64,000 nt of DNA from Saccharospirillum sp043196875 (GTDB lineage: Bacteria > Pseudomonadota > Gammaproteobacteria > Pseudomonadales > Natronospirillaceae): positions 1 to 64,000 of the forward strand of contig NZ_JBEBMX010000010.1 in NCBI RefSeq assembly GCF_043196875.1, written 5' to 3'. Positions within the stretch are counted from its first letter, which is position 1. Each line of letters opens with the position of its first letter. The position numbers and the translations under genes were made by a program. This document shows, piece after piece, positions 8,711 to 17,541 of the stretch. The notes beneath the pieces are model-generated. The model was not told where the DNA came from and searched no databases. It worked only from the letters and a program-made list of their open reading frames with translations.

Positions 8711-9207
8711 CAGGCAACGGCGCTCAGGGCCGCATCGTAGTTCGGTTCATCGGCGGTTTCAGCCACCAACTCGGTGTGCACGACCTCACCATTTTTGATC
8801 ACTACCACTGAACGCGCCATCAGACCGGCCAGCGGGCCGTCGACGATCTTAACGCCATAGTCCTGACCGAAGGCTTCACTGCGGAACACCGATACCGGCG
8901 TTACGCGATCCAGACCTTCAGCGCCGCAGAAACGTTGTTGCGCAAACGGCAGGTCGGCAGACACGCACAGCACTTCGACGTTATCCAACTTGCTCATGGC
9001 CTCGTTGAAATGGCGAACGGAGGCGGCGCAAGTCGGGGTATCGACGCTGGGGAAGATGTTCAGGACCACGGTCTTGTTGGCGAGGTCAGCAGAACTCAGC
9101 TCAGACAGATCGGTTTTGGTCAGCTTGAAAGCCGGAGCTTTGCTGCCCTTGGCCGGCAGATCGCCGCTGGTGTGGATGGGGTTGCCTTGTAACGTAATCT
9201 CAGCCAT
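8710..9207 (-). CDS. tpx: Thiol peroxidase Tpx (atypical 2-Cys peroxiredoxin)
   Basis: A 165-residue periplasmic or cytoplasmic peroxidase that reduces hydrogen peroxide and alkyl hydroperoxides using thioredoxin. The peroxidatic cysteine is Cys60 in FPSVDTPTCAASV and the resolving cysteine is Cys94 in QRFCGAEGL, the spacing expected for Tpx. The start ATG at 9207 is preceded by AAGGAGACC on the minus strand; an upstream extension to 9270 is not family-like. Divergent from the threonine aldolase gene, with about 100 bp between starts. A tandem repeat and terminator follow its stop. Confidence 0.95.
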   Translation of the reverse strand: MAEITLQGNPIHTSGDLPAKGSKAPAFKLTKTDLSELSSADLANKTVVLNIFPSVDTPTCAASVRHFNEAMSKLDNVEVLCVSADLPFAQQRFCGAEGLDRVTPVSVFRSEAFGQDYGVKIVDGPLAGLMARSVVVIKNGEVVHTELVAETADEPNYDAALSAVA

Positions 9208-9306
9208 GAGGTCTCCTTGAGATTGAGAAGGTTGCCCTGCCTCAAGTGGGGCGCGCCCGCCCAATTGCAATGGTAAAATGTGGTTTTAGCCGCCAGGAGT
9301 TTGAGC

Positions 9307-10335
9307 ATGTCGAGCCGTCCCGTCCCGATTGATTTACGCAGCGATACCGTTACCCGCCCCACCGAGGCCATGCGCCAGGTTATGGCTCAGGCCGAGGTTG
9401 GCGACGATGTTTATGGTGACGACCCCAGCGTTAATGCGCTCGAAGCGCGTCTGGCGGATATAACCGGTAAGGCCGCGGCCGTGTTGCTGCCCTCGGGCAC
9501 TCAGAGCAACCTGGTGGCTTTGCTGGCGCATTGCCAGCGTGGCGAGGAATACATCGTCGGCCAGCAGTATCACACCTACAAATACGAAGCCGGCGGCGCA
9601 GCGGTGTTGGGCAGCATTCAGCCACAACCGCTGACCGTTCAGGCCGATGCCACGCTCGATCTGGCCGAGGTCGAAGCCTATATCAAGCCGGACGATGTGC
9701 ATTTTGCCCGCACCCGTGTGCTGGCGCTGGAGAATACCCACGGTGGGCAGGTGTTGCCGGATGGCTATAGCCAGCAAGCGCGGGCCTTGGTCGATCGCTA
9801 TGGTCTGTCGCTGCATCTGGATGGCGCGCGTTTGTTCAATGCGTCTGTGGCGACGGGACAGTCACTGCGTGAGTTGGCGGCGCCGTTCGACAGCGTCAGC
9901 CTGTGTTGCTCCAAAGGCTTGGGCGCACCCATCGGTTCAGTGCTGGTGGGCTCGGCAGAACTGATTCAGCGCGCCCGGCGTTGGCGCAAGATGGTCGGTG
10001 GTGGTCTGCGTCAGGCGGGCATTTTTGCTTCGGCGATTGATTATGCGCTGGATCATCATGTTGAACGCCTGGCAGACGATCATCGTCGTGCCGCCGAATT
10101 GGCCGCAGCGCTGGATGGCTTGCCGCACGTTCAAGCCACGGTCGCCCATACCAATATGGCCTTTCTCACGCTCGATAGCGCTGCCACGGGCGATGCGCTT
10201 AAGGCGGCTTTGGCTGAAAGCGGTTTGCTGATCGCCGGAGGTCAGCGCATTCGTCTGGTGACGCATCTGGGCATCGACGATGCGGCTTTAGCCACACTGA
10301 TTGAGCGCATCATTGCGCATCTGAAAACTGCCTAA
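9307..10335 (+). CDS. ltaE: Low-specificity L-threonine aldolase (PLP enzyme)
   Basis: A 342-residue fold-type I PLP enzyme that cleaves L-threonine and L-allo-threonine to glycine and acetaldehyde. Family motifs run in order: DLRSDTVTRPT at the N-terminus, GDDVYGDDPSVNALE (about 32-46), LENTHGG (141-147), LHLDGARLFNA (169-179) and the PLP-binding lysine Lys203 in SKGLGAPIGS. The ATG at 9307 follows CAGGAG; the frame is open to 9280 but lacks a better site. It faces the ThiK-like gene and ends 5 bp before that gene's stop. It could feed glycine to the gcvT pathway, but the genes are far apart. Confidence 0.92.
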   Translation: MSSRPVPIDLRSDTVTRPTEAMRQVMAQAEVGDDVYGDDPSVNALEARLADITGKAAAVLLPSGTQSNLVALLAHCQRGEEYIVGQQYHTYKYEAGGAAVLGSIQPQPLTVQADATLDLAEVEAYIKPDDVHFARTRVLALENTHGGQVLPDGYSQQARALVDRYGLSLHLDGARLFNASVATGQSLRELAAPFDSVSLCCSKGLGAPIGSVLVGSAELIQRARRWRKMVGGGLRQAGIFASAIDYALDHHVERLADDHRRAAELAAALDGLPHVQATVAHTNMAFLTLDSAATGDALKAALAESGLLIAGGQRIRLVTHLGIDDAALATLIERIIAHLKTA

Positions 10336-10340
10336 ACCGG

Positions 10341-11129
10341 TTAACCCCAGCGCGCCAGCCAGTCCTCTGCGTCTGGTGCGCCGGCGGGGGCCAGTTCTGG
10401 GTTGGCGGCGTACCAGACGACTGCCAAGGCTGACATCATCGCCCGCGCTTGGTCTAAACGTTCACTGCTGATGTCCATCACCTCGGCCAGTTGGGTACTC
10501 TGAGCGTCGTTTAATTCAAAACCGCTGCACACTGCGGCCAGGTCCATCGCCGGGTCGCCCAGGGCCGCAAATTCCCAATCCAGCAGGACCCAGCCGGAGT
10601 CGCTCAAGGCCAGATTGCCCGGATGCCAGTCGTGATGGCACAGCCTCAGTTGCGCGGGCAGTTGGTAGTTATCGCAGCGCTGCAACACAGCTGTTGTGAA
10701 AGCCGGCGGCAGGTCGTTGGTGTAGTGGTGCAGGTGTCGGATCTGGTCGGCAATGTTCAGCGGCGTGCCGCTGATTTCGACCGCTTGCACCGCCATCAAG
10801 GCCCTGGTCAACCAGGCCAGATCGGTTTGTTCACCAGAAACCGGTACAGCGCCTTCATACCAGGGTGTCAGCAGCCATTGATCCTGAACCGACAGCGGTG
10901 TTGGTGACCAGGATTGATCGGCCAGAGTGATCAGCACTTGTTGCTCGCGCTGACGATCAATGCCCAGGCGCTCGGCATCAGGATGGTTGATGCGCAGGGC
11001 GTAACTGCCGGTGTCGCTGTTTACCCGGAACAGTCGATTGCAGAGCCCGCCTGGCCAGCGTTGTACCGCCAGATCATCCGGCAGTCGGTCACCCACTTGC
11101 TCCAGTGCCTGAAAAAGCGCCAGCTCCAT
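10341..11129 (-). CDS. thiK: APH/choline-kinase family phosphotransferase, likely thiamine kinase
   Basis: A 262-residue kinase of the aminoglycoside phosphotransferase fold. The catalytic Brenner motif is HHDWHPGN (about residues 164-171) and the metal-binding motif is LLDWEFAALGDPAMDLA (about 182-198). Members include ThiK (thiamine kinase), choline kinase and homoserine kinase-like proteins. Its 5' end faces a TPP riboswitch and the thiBPQ thiamine importer, so thiamine salvage by phosphorylation is the most economical reading: imported thiamine to thiamine monophosphate. Size fits E. coli ThiK (about 274). Function rests on context and fold; a choline or sugar substrate is not excluded. 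Confidence 0.65.
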   Translation of the reverse strand: MELALFQALEQVGDRLPDDLAVQRWPGGLCNRLFRVNSDTGSYALRINHPDAERLGIDRQREQQVLITLADQSWSPTPLSVQDQWLLTPWYEGAVPVSGEQTDLAWLTRALMAVQAVEISGTPLNIADQIRHLHHYTNDLPPAFTTAVLQRCDNYQLPAQLRLCHHDWHPGNLALSDSGWVLLDWEFAALGDPAMDLAAVCSGFELNDAQSTQLAEVMDISSERLDQARAMMSALAVVWYAANPELAPAGAPDAEDWLARWG

Positions 11130-11171
11130 TGCCTAACCCTCAGCGATCAAAAGTGCGCATTGTTGCAGAAT

Positions 11172-11200
11172 TTGGACATCGCTGGCGACATCAGTAGAAT
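11172..11200 (+). promoter_or_regulatory. sigma70 promoter for the thiBPQ operon
   Basis: TTGGAC (11172-11177), a 17-bp spacer and TAGAAT (11195-11200). Transcription would begin near 11206, exactly at the 5' edge of the TPP aptamer. Confidence 0.75.
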
Positions 11201-11206
11201 GGCTCG

Positions 11207-11293
11207 CGTTCTCGCCGGGGTGCCGCTTGTGGAAGTGGCTGAGACTGACCCGTCGAACCTGAACCAGTTAATGCTGGCGTAGGGAGTTGAGAC
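11207..11293 (+). ncRNA. TPP (THI-element) riboswitch
   Basis: The conserved THI-box parts are present in order: GGGGTGCC (11217-11224), GGCTGAGA (11238-11245), ACCC then GAACCTGA (about 11249-11263), and the 3' core AATGCTGGCGTAGGGA (11270-11285). It binds thiamine pyrophosphate and represses the downstream genes. It lies about 130 nt upstream of thiB and directly after a good promoter. Confidence 0.93.
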
Positions 11294-11333
11294 GATCTGC
11301 CTTGCGCAATCCTGCTTCAACCTTATCCCCCAG

Positions 11334-11406
11334 CAAACAGTTTGATGGCACCGCGCCAGGCGCTGTTTGTACGCCGGTAATTGTTCACTCACGACAATTC
11401 AACCGG
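11334..11406 (+). promoter_or_regulatory. Riboswitch expression platform: two hairpins before thiB
   Basis: Hairpin one pairs CAAACAG (11334-11340) with CTGTTTG (11362-11368). Hairpin two pairs CCGGTAATTGT (11374-11384) with ACAATT-CA-ACCGG (11394-11406), ending 7 nt before the thiB ATG and covering the only SD-like bases (CGGA). No U-tract follows either hairpin, so control of translation initiation is more likely than termination. Confidence 0.55.
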
Positions 11407-11413
11407 ATGCCTT

Positions 11414-12400
11414 ATGAAACTGAATAGACTGCTCTTAGCTACTGCCTTGCCGTTGTTAACCGCTTCGGTTGTGGCCGATCCACTGACCATCTACACCTAC
11501 GAATCCTTCAACACCGAGTGGGGCCCCGGCCCGCAAATCGAAGCCGGCTTTGAAGCTGAATGTGGCTGCGATGTTGAATTTATCGGTCTGGAAGACGGTG
11601 TTGCCTTGCTCAACCGGCTGCGTCTGGAAGGCAGCAACAGCGAGGCCGACATCATTCTTGGTCTGGACGATGCGCTGATCGCCGAAACGCGCGAACTGGG
11701 TGTACTGGCCGAACACGACCTGGATTTGTCCGGGCTCGACCTGCCTTACGAGTGGCACGATGACGCTTTCGTGCCTTACGACTACGGTCACTTCGCCTTT
11801 GTTTACGACCAGACCAAAGTGGATCAGGTGCCGGCCTCATTGGAAGAGCTGGTGTACGACTCCGATCTGTCCATCATCTACCAGGACCCGCGCGTTTCTA
11901 CGCCAGGCCAGGGCCTGATGCTGTGGATGAAATCCGTCTTTGGCGACGACGCCGACGACGCTTGGCGCGAGCTGCAAAAAAAGGTGGTTACTGTGACCCC
12001 GGGCTGGAGCGAAGCCTATGCGCTGTTCCAGGAAGGCGAGAGCGATATGGTGCTCAGCTACACCACTTCACCGGCTTATCACATCACCGCTGAAGACACC
12101 GACCAGTATCAGGCGGCTATTTTTGAGGAAGGTCACTATGCCCAGATCGAAGTGGCCGCGGCGCTGGCATCGTCCGATCAACTGGAGCTGGCGCGCGATT
12201 TTCTCGCCTACCTGATCAGCAAGCCGGCTCAGGACGTATTGCCGGGCACCAACTGGATGTGGCCCGTGCTCGACAGCGCTGATGCACCAGCGTCGTTCGA
12301 ACAGATGATGAAACCAAAAACGCTGATCTTCGATAGCGCCGAGGTCGCCGAAAACCGTAGCGCCTGGTTGCGCGAATGGCGTAATGCAGCGAGTCAATAA
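11414..12400 (+). CDS. thiB: Thiamine ABC transporter periplasmic binding protein
   Basis: A 328-residue periplasmic protein that captures thiamine and its phosphates for the ThiPQ importer. It has a signal peptide ending around VVADP (residue 20), then the ThiB start LTIYTYESFNTEWGPGP. Other family-like stretches are YDYGHFAFVYDQ and YQDPRVSTPGQG, and PGTNWMWPV near the C-terminus. The ATG at 11414 was chosen because the signal peptide starts there. It is preceded by a promoter, TPP riboswitch and hairpins and followed after 3 bp by thiP, so it is the first gene of a TPP-repressed operon. Confidence 0.95.
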   Translation: MKLNRLLLATALPLLTASVVADPLTIYTYESFNTEWGPGPQIEAGFEAECGCDVEFIGLEDGVALLNRLRLEGSNSEADIILGLDDALIAETRELGVLAEHDLDLSGLDLPYEWHDDAFVPYDYGHFAFVYDQTKVDQVPASLEELVYDSDLSIIYQDPRVSTPGQGLMLWMKSVFGDDADDAWRELQKKVVTVTPGWSEAYALFQEGESDMVLSYTTSPAYHITAEDTDQYQAAIFEEGHYAQIEVAAALASSDQLELARDFLAYLISKPAQDVLPGTNWMWPVLDSADAPASFEQMMKPKTLIFDSAEVAENRSAWLREWRNAASQ

Positions 12401-12403
12401 GGC

Positions 12404-13909
12404 ATGAAGCCAGCGTCCGCCTATCGTTATCTGGGAGCAGTCCTGCTTGGGTTGACGCTGCTGCTGGCCGGTCTGGGCATGATCGCCCATCCCGGTCGCG
12501 GCCTGGATTGGGCGCTCTATTTTGATGCCTATCTGGGTCGCTTGCTGTGGTTTTCCATCTACCAGGCGGTGCTGTCGGCGGGATTGTCGGTGGTGTTCGC
12601 CTGGCCTTTTGCCTGGGCTTTGGCGCAGCGCTCTTTTCGTGGCCAATGGGCGCTGGCGGGATTTTTGAATCTCGCCTTTGTATTGCCTGTGTTGGCCGTG
12701 GTGCTCGGCGTGGTCGCCTTGTTCGGCCGCGAAGGCTGGCTGGCCTTGCCGGGCAGCATTTACGGCCTTGATGGTATTCTGATTGCTCATCTGGCGATGA
12801 ATCTGCCGTTCGCCATTCGCCTGTTGTGGGATCGCTTGAGTCAGATCCCCGATCATCAATTGCGCCTGGCTCAGGTACTTGGCTTGAGCCCCTGGCAACG
12901 CTGGCGCCGTCTGGAATGGCCGGTGCTGCGCGCCGCTTCCGGTCCGGTTTTTGTGCTCGAAGCCTTGCTCTGTTTCAGCTCCTTTACTGTCATCCTGACG
13001 CTCGGTGGTGGCCCGGCCAATACCAATTTGGAAGTGGCGGTGTATCAGGCGCTGAAATACGACTTTGATGCGCGAGCGGCAGCCTTGTATGCGGTGATTC
13101 ACGGTGCTGTCGCCTTAACGGCCATCGCAGTTCTGGGGCGCGGCAGTGTGCTCAATATGGAGGCGGCTCGGTTGCCAGCCAGTGTCGTTGCTCAGCGGCC
13201 CAAAGCGGTCCAGTGGCTGGCCATTGTCAGCCTGCTGGTGTTGCTGCTGGCGCCTTATTTAGCCTTGCTGGGCCGGGCGCTGCGTGATGATTGGTATTGG
13301 TCGGCGCGCTTGCTCCCGGCCTTGCAGACCAGTCTGGGCATCGCCTTGTTCAGTGCTGTCTGTGCTGTTGCTTTGGCCTTGACTCGTTGTATGCCGGTGC
13401 GCGGCACAGATCGTTCGCGCTGGCTGAACTTTGGTGTTTTGGTGATTCCTGCCATGGTGCTGACCACTGGATTGTTTTTGCTGTGCCTGCGCCTGGGCTG
13501 GGCCAAACAGGCCACCTGGCCGTTGATTATCTGGATCAATGCCTTGATGGCCATGCCACTGATTATCCAGCCGTTGCGCGCCCGGGCCTTGGCGGCGCAT
13601 CAGCAATATCAGCGTTTGACGCTGGTGCTGGGAATGTCGACGCTTAACGCCGTGCGGTTGATTTACTGGCCATTGCTGCGCCCCGTCGTGCTCTGGGCGC
13701 TGGCGTTGGCGGCGGTACTTAGCCTTGGCGATATGGGCGTGGCGGCGCTGGTGGGACAAGTCGATTTTATAACCCTGCCATTGTTGATTTACCAATCCAT
13801 GGGCAGTTACCAAATGACGCTGGCAGCGCAACTGATGATGCTGTTGCTGGTGTTGTGTGCGGCGCTGTTGTTATTGGCCGAATGGGCTCGAGGAGGCCGT
13901 CGTGCTTGA
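12404..13909 (+). CDS. thiP: Thiamine ABC transporter permease, two fused transport domains
   Basis: A 501-residue inner-membrane permease with about twelve hydrophobic segments and two ATPase-contacting loops, one in each half (around LRLAQVLGLSPWQRWRRLEW near residue 155 and YQRLTLVLGMSTLNAVRLIY near 400). Fusion of both permease halves in a single chain is normal for ThiP. The 3' end overlaps thiQ by 8 bp. The neighbouring binding protein and riboswitch make the assignment secure. Confidence 0.95.
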   Translation: MKPASAYRYLGAVLLGLTLLLAGLGMIAHPGRGLDWALYFDAYLGRLLWFSIYQAVLSAGLSVVFAWPFAWALAQRSFRGQWALAGFLNLAFVLPVLAVVLGVVALFGREGWLALPGSIYGLDGILIAHLAMNLPFAIRLLWDRLSQIPDHQLRLAQVLGLSPWQRWRRLEWPVLRAASGPVFVLEALLCFSSFTVILTLGGGPANTNLEVAVYQALKYDFDARAAALYAVIHGAVALTAIAVLGRGSVLNMEAARLPASVVAQRPKAVQWLAIVSLLVLLLAPYLALLGRALRDDWYWSARLLPALQTSLGIALFSAVCAVALALTRCMPVRGTDRSRWLNFGVLVIPAMVLTTGLFLLCLRLGWAKQATWPLIIWINALMAMPLIIQPLRARALAAHQQYQRLTLVLGMSTLNAVRLIYWPLLRPVVLWALALAAVLSLGDMGVAALVGQVDFITLPLLIYQSMGSYQMTLAAQLMMLLLVLCAALLLLAEWARGGRRA

Positions 13910-14627
13910 AGTCAGACGCTTAAACGCCAGCTTGGGCAACAGTCAATTTCACTGGGACTTTCAGTTGCCTGAAGGCTCATTGACGGCCGTTATCGGCGCC
14001 AGCGGCCTGGGTAAATCGACCTTGTTGAATCTGCTCTGCGGTTTACACCAGCCAACGGGCGGCGATGTCTTGTGGCAAGGTCACAGCTTGCTCGACCAGC
14101 CGGTGGCACAACGTCCTTTTGGCGTGCTCTTTCAGGCCAATAATCTCTTCGATCACCTCAGTGTCGAGCTGAATCTGGCCTTGGGTATAAACCCCAGCGG
14201 CCGCTTAACCGATTCGCAACAGGCTTATCTGGAGCAGGCCGCGCAACGCTTTGAGCTGCAAACCCTGCTGGCGAGACGGCCCGATCAACTCAGTGGTGGC
14301 CAGCAGCAACGTGTTGCTCTGGCGCGGGTGTTTCTGCAACGCAAACCAGTGCTGTTACTCGATGAGCCCTTTTCTTCGCTGGATCCGGCTTTGCGTCAGG
14401 AAGGCTTAAAGTGGGTGCGTGACATTCAACACGAGCAGGGCAGTACGGTGATTCTGGTGACCCATCATCTGGATGAAATGCTCGATGCCACCGACCAGGT
14501 TCTGCTGGGGCTGGAAAGCGAACAGTGGTTGAATTTAAGTCTGGCCGAATTCGAACGCAAACGCAGTGAGGGCGCGTTCGACACTCTATTAGGACGCTCA
14601 CTGGCGAACCCCCAAAAAGTCGAATAA
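13902..14627 (+). CDS. thiQ: Thiamine ABC transporter ATPase
   Basis: A 241-residue ABC ATPase. Walker A is GASGLGKST (about residues 31-39), the signature is LSGGQQQRVALAR and Walker B is LLLDEPFSSLDP. The GTG start at 13902 sits 5 bp after a perfect AGGAGG and overlaps the thiP stop, so translation is likely coupled; the longer frame from 13857 would lie deep within thiP. It completes the ThiBPQ importer. Confidence 0.94.
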   Translation: MLEVRRLNASLGNSQFHWDFQLPEGSLTAVIGASGLGKSTLLNLLCGLHQPTGGDVLWQGHSLLDQPVAQRPFGVLFQANNLFDHLSVELNLALGINPSGRLTDSQQAYLEQAAQRFELQTLLARRPDQLSGGQQQRVALARVFLQRKPVLLLDEPFSSLDPALRQEGLKWVRDIQHEQGSTVILVTHHLDEMLDATDQVLLGLESEQWLNLSLAEFERKRSEGAFDTLLGRSLANPQKVE

Positions 14628-14672
14628 GCTGATTTGTTACCTGCTGTTAATCTGCGCTAAAAAGGTCGCAGT

Positions 14673-16253
14673 ATGAACGGAATCAGTCATAACAATAAAA
14701 AGACTGTAGTAAGCCAAGTGGGATTCGGCGCGTTGTTGGTTATCGCCAGCCTTGCTATTGCAGCGACATCCGTATTCTGGCCGGGAACACCCTGGCCGGG
14801 GCTGGCCGCTGGTGTGCTGGCGTTGCTGTTCTGGTGGTTGCCGGGGCGTACCAAAAAGAACACCCCTGTGGTGGACTGGTCGGCGGACGATGATGAAGCA
14901 TCGCCGGCACAGATTGGTCAGGCGGCCAGTCGCATTGCCATTGAATCAGCCGATGCGTCTCACTTTCTCGATGGCATCCAAAAACATCTGGTCGAACAGC
15001 AACGCGTTGCCGGCGCTTTGGCCGAACGCGTTGAAGGTTTGGAAGGCGCGGCCCAAGGCATGAGCGGTGCGATGGACGATGCCAATGCCCGCGTCGATGA
15101 CGCCCAATCGCTGGCGCTGGCCGGCCAGGAGCGTATGGCCAGCGTTGAGCAGGCGCGCACAGGGCAGCGCGATCAACTGAACGCCTGCCAGCAGCAGATT
15201 GATCGTCTGCAGCAAGAGTCTGCCGCCATCGGCGATATTCTTGGCACCATTCATAAGGTCGCCGATCAAACCAACTTACTGGCATTAAACGCGGCTATCG
15301 AAGCAGCGCGAGCCGGTGATCATGGCCGGGGCTTTGCCGTGGTAGCGGATGAGGTGCGTCAGTTGGCGCGCCAAACCGCCGATGCCACCGATACCATCGG
15401 TCGCTTGCTCGGCGGCATGAGCGAATGCACCGACCAGACCAAAACCGCCATGGATGCGTTGCTCAGTGTCGATGCCGAACTCGATGAAGCCCTCAATGGC
15501 ATTGGCGAGCGTTTGTCCGGCGTTGCCGATGGCATGACTCAGGCGCGCGATACCGTTCACTCCATGGCCGATCTGCAAACCGCAGTCAGCCAGGACAGCC
15601 AGGGCATCAGCTCCGACATTGAACAGCTGCACGGTTCGATGCAGTCGATTGAGCACTCTATTGGTGAAGCCTCCAACCGTATTCTGGCGCTGAGCGAACG
15701 TGTCGAAGGCATTTTTGTGCAGCTGCGCCATTACGATATTGATGATCGCCACACTCAGTTGGCGCGGGCTGCGATCAATGCCGCTGCTGATATCGCCGCC
15801 GTTCTGGAGAGCGCGATCGAGGCCGGCCATATCAGCGAGGAAGAGTTGTTTCGCTTTGAATATACGCCGATTGAAGGCACCGATCCGATCAAGCACAAAA
15901 GCCCCTTTGATGATCTGACCGATCAGTTATTCCCACCCATCCAGGAACCGGTGCTGGATGAAAACGACGATGCCATCTACGCTGGCGCCGTCGACGTCAA
16001 CGGTTATTTTCCCACCCATAACAACAAATTTTGCCAACCTTTGACCGGTGATTACGACATCGATGTCGCCGGTAATCGCACCAAACGTATCTTTACCGAT
16101 CGTACCGGGCGACGTTGCGGCAGCCACGAAGAACCGTTTCTGTTGCAGACCTATAAGCGCGATACCGGCGAGGTGATGCACGATGTTTCAGCGCCCATCT
16201 ATGTGGCGGGCAAACACTGGGGCGGTTTCCGAATCGGTTATAAAAGCGACTGA
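14673..16253 (+). CDS. Methyl-accepting chemotaxis protein with C-terminal Cache-like extension
   Basis: A 526-residue chemoreceptor. Two hydrophobic segments (about 17-36 and 41-57) are separated by only a few residues, so there is no periplasmic sensor domain. A cytoplasmic signalling domain follows, with the conserved hairpin tip (KVADQTNLLALNAAIEAARA near 196-215). Beyond the coiled coil, from about residue 410, comes a globular extension with YFPTHNNKF, QPLTGDYDIDVAGNRTKRIF and HWGGFRIGY. It resembles the ligand-binding half of Cache-type sensors, here on the cytoplasmic side. It stands alone, without che genes, 45 bp after thiQ but probably under its own promoter. Confidence 0.88.
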   Translation: MNGISHNNKKTVVSQVGFGALLVIASLAIAATSVFWPGTPWPGLAAGVLALLFWWLPGRTKKNTPVVDWSADDDEASPAQIGQAASRIAIESADASHFLDGIQKHLVEQQRVAGALAERVEGLEGAAQGMSGAMDDANARVDDAQSLALAGQERMASVEQARTGQRDQLNACQQQIDRLQQESAAIGDILGTIHKVADQTNLLALNAAIEAARAGDHGRGFAVVADEVRQLARQTADATDTIGRLLGGMSECTDQTKTAMDALLSVDAELDEALNGIGERLSGVADGMTQARDTVHSMADLQTAVSQDSQGISSDIEQLHGSMQSIEHSIGEASNRILALSERVEGIFVQLRHYDIDDRHTQLARAAINAAADIAAVLESAIEAGHISEEELFRFEYTPIEGTDPIKHKSPFDDLTDQLFPPIQEPVLDENDDAIYAGAVDVNGYFPTHNNKFCQPLTGDYDIDVAGNRTKRIFTDRTGRRCGSHEEPFLLQTYKRDTGEVMHDVSAPIYVAGKHWGGFRIGYKSD

Positions 16254-16355
16254 TCACACCGCCATTGTGAACCCTGAGTTGGCAATGGCGTGCTCGGTTT
16301 GCCTTGCTTTTATTGCCGCGTCAGGATGCGCCCGAACCGGTTTCAGGCGGTACTG

Positions 16356-16886
16356 ATGAATCTTCTTGGTCGTTTATTGTTGTTATTGCTCGGCGCCATT
16401 TTCCGGCGCAAAAATGCCGATCCTCTGGCGCCATTGCGGGTGCGTTTTCGGGTTTGGCCGCACGATATTGATATCAATATCCACCTGACCGCAGCGCGCT
16501 ATTTTTCCTTTGGCGATCTCTGTCGCACTCGCTGGATCATCGATACCGGTATGGGCCGCGCCTATCTTAAAGAAGGTTATCGCGCCGTACTCAACGCTCA
16601 GGAAATGACCTATATCCGTGAATTCCGCCCCTTCAGCCGCGTCGATGCGCGCGTCCAATTGGTGTGCTGGGATGAAAAATACGGTTATTTTGAACAGCGT
16701 TTTTACAGCGGCGATAAGCTGTTCAGCGTTGGTCACGCCCGCGTCGCCATTCTTAAAAATGGCAAGGTAAAAGGGCTGGATGAGGTCTTTGCTGATCAGG
16801 GGCTGGCGTTAACCTCGCCGCCGGAAACCGAAGCGGTGACCGACTGGAAAGCAACGCTCGCCGCCAAGCGTGAGACCTTCAGTTAA
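16356..16886 (+). CDS. Acyl-CoA thioesterase-like protein (4HBT, hot-dog fold)
   Basis: A 176-residue protein of the 4HBT/THEM6-like group: a hydrophobic N-terminus (LLGRLLLLLLGAIF) and then a hot-dog domain with the pattern DIDINIHLTAARYFSFGDL, in which an asparagine stands where 4HBT enzymes often carry the catalytic Asp. Likely substrates are acyl thioesters, but this is not shown. The ATG at 16356 follows AGGCGG at good spacing; an alternative ATG at 16326 would add ten residues. The 3' end overlaps the convergent phosphoribosyltransferase by 8 bp. Confidence 0.75.
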   Translation: MNLLGRLLLLLLGAIFRRKNADPLAPLRVRFRVWPHDIDINIHLTAARYFSFGDLCRTRWIIDTGMGRAYLKEGYRAVLNAQEMTYIREFRPFSRVDARVQLVCWDEKYGYFEQRFYSGDKLFSVGHARVAILKNGKVKGLDEVFADQGLALTSPPETEAVTDWKATLAAKRETFS

Positions 16887-17514
16887 CGCTGTCGAGAATC
16901 TCGGTGAGGTAGGGTTTCTGGCGGTCGATTTCCTCGCGCGAAAGACCATTCATTTCGTAAGGAAATACCAGCCAGTCTTCGCTTTGGTGCAGGCTGTAAT
17001 CCGGCCGAACACCGGTTTGGTTGGCTGACGGTCGTTCGTAAAGCGTCGCCAGACGCGTATCGGACGGCATATTGCGCTTTAGGTGGCGGTTCAGTCGCTC
17101 CAGCACCGCCGCCAGGCTGTGGCCGGTGCCGAAGGCGTCATCGACGATCAGCAGACGATCATCGGCGTTGAGGTTTTCCAGCAGATATTGCGTGCCATGC
17201 ACCCGAATGCGGTGCTGTGGTGCCGCGACCATATCGGCGTAACGGGTCATGCCCTGATAGGACGTGCGCAGTGAGGTATGGTCGGTTTTCACACCCAAGG
17301 TCTGCAAACATTCCTGGACATAGATGCCAACGGTGCTGCCGCCACGCCACAGACCGACAATAAAATTGGGCCGAAAACCACTTTCAAAAATCTGTACGCC
17401 GAGGCGAAAGGCGTCGCGAATCAGTTCGGCTTCATCGAGGTAACGTTTGGGGCGATCGTAATCGGGATGCGTCATGGGTTGCCAGTCGGGTCTGCTTTGG
17501 GGACTATTGCTCAC
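16879..17514 (-). CDS. Phosphoribosyltransferase, purine type (paralogue A)
   Basis: A 211-residue cytoplasmic PRTase. The PRPP-binding loop is DRLLIVDDAFGTGHS (about residues 119-133), with two acidic residues before AFGTG, and the PPi loop lies around VGLWRGGSTVG. These fit the hypoxanthine/guanine/xanthine PRTase group, which makes nucleotides from free bases and PRPP; the base cannot be deduced. The start could be GTG at 17514 or ATG at 17475 (198 residues); the shorter form aligns better with the paralogue opposite. Neither has a strong ribosome-binding site. Confidence 0.8.
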   Translation of the reverse strand: MSNSPQSRPDWQPMTHPDYDRPKRYLDEAELIRDAFRLGVQIFESGFRPNFIVGLWRGGSTVGIYVQECLQTLGVKTDHTSLRTSYQGMTRYADMVAAPQHRIRVHGTQYLLENLNADDRLLIVDDAFGTGHSLAAVLERLNRHLKRNMPSDTRLATLYERPSANQTGVRPDYSLHQSEDWLVFPYEMNGLSREEIDRQKPYLTEILDSVN

Positions 17515-17541
17515 TGCTCAGTTTTGGACGCTAACCTCGCC

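Noticed and set aside
17278..17541. Upstream extension of the PRTase B reading frame on the plus strand
   Set aside because: It is antisense to PRTase A and shows no family similarity; the ATG at 17542 gives a complete domain.
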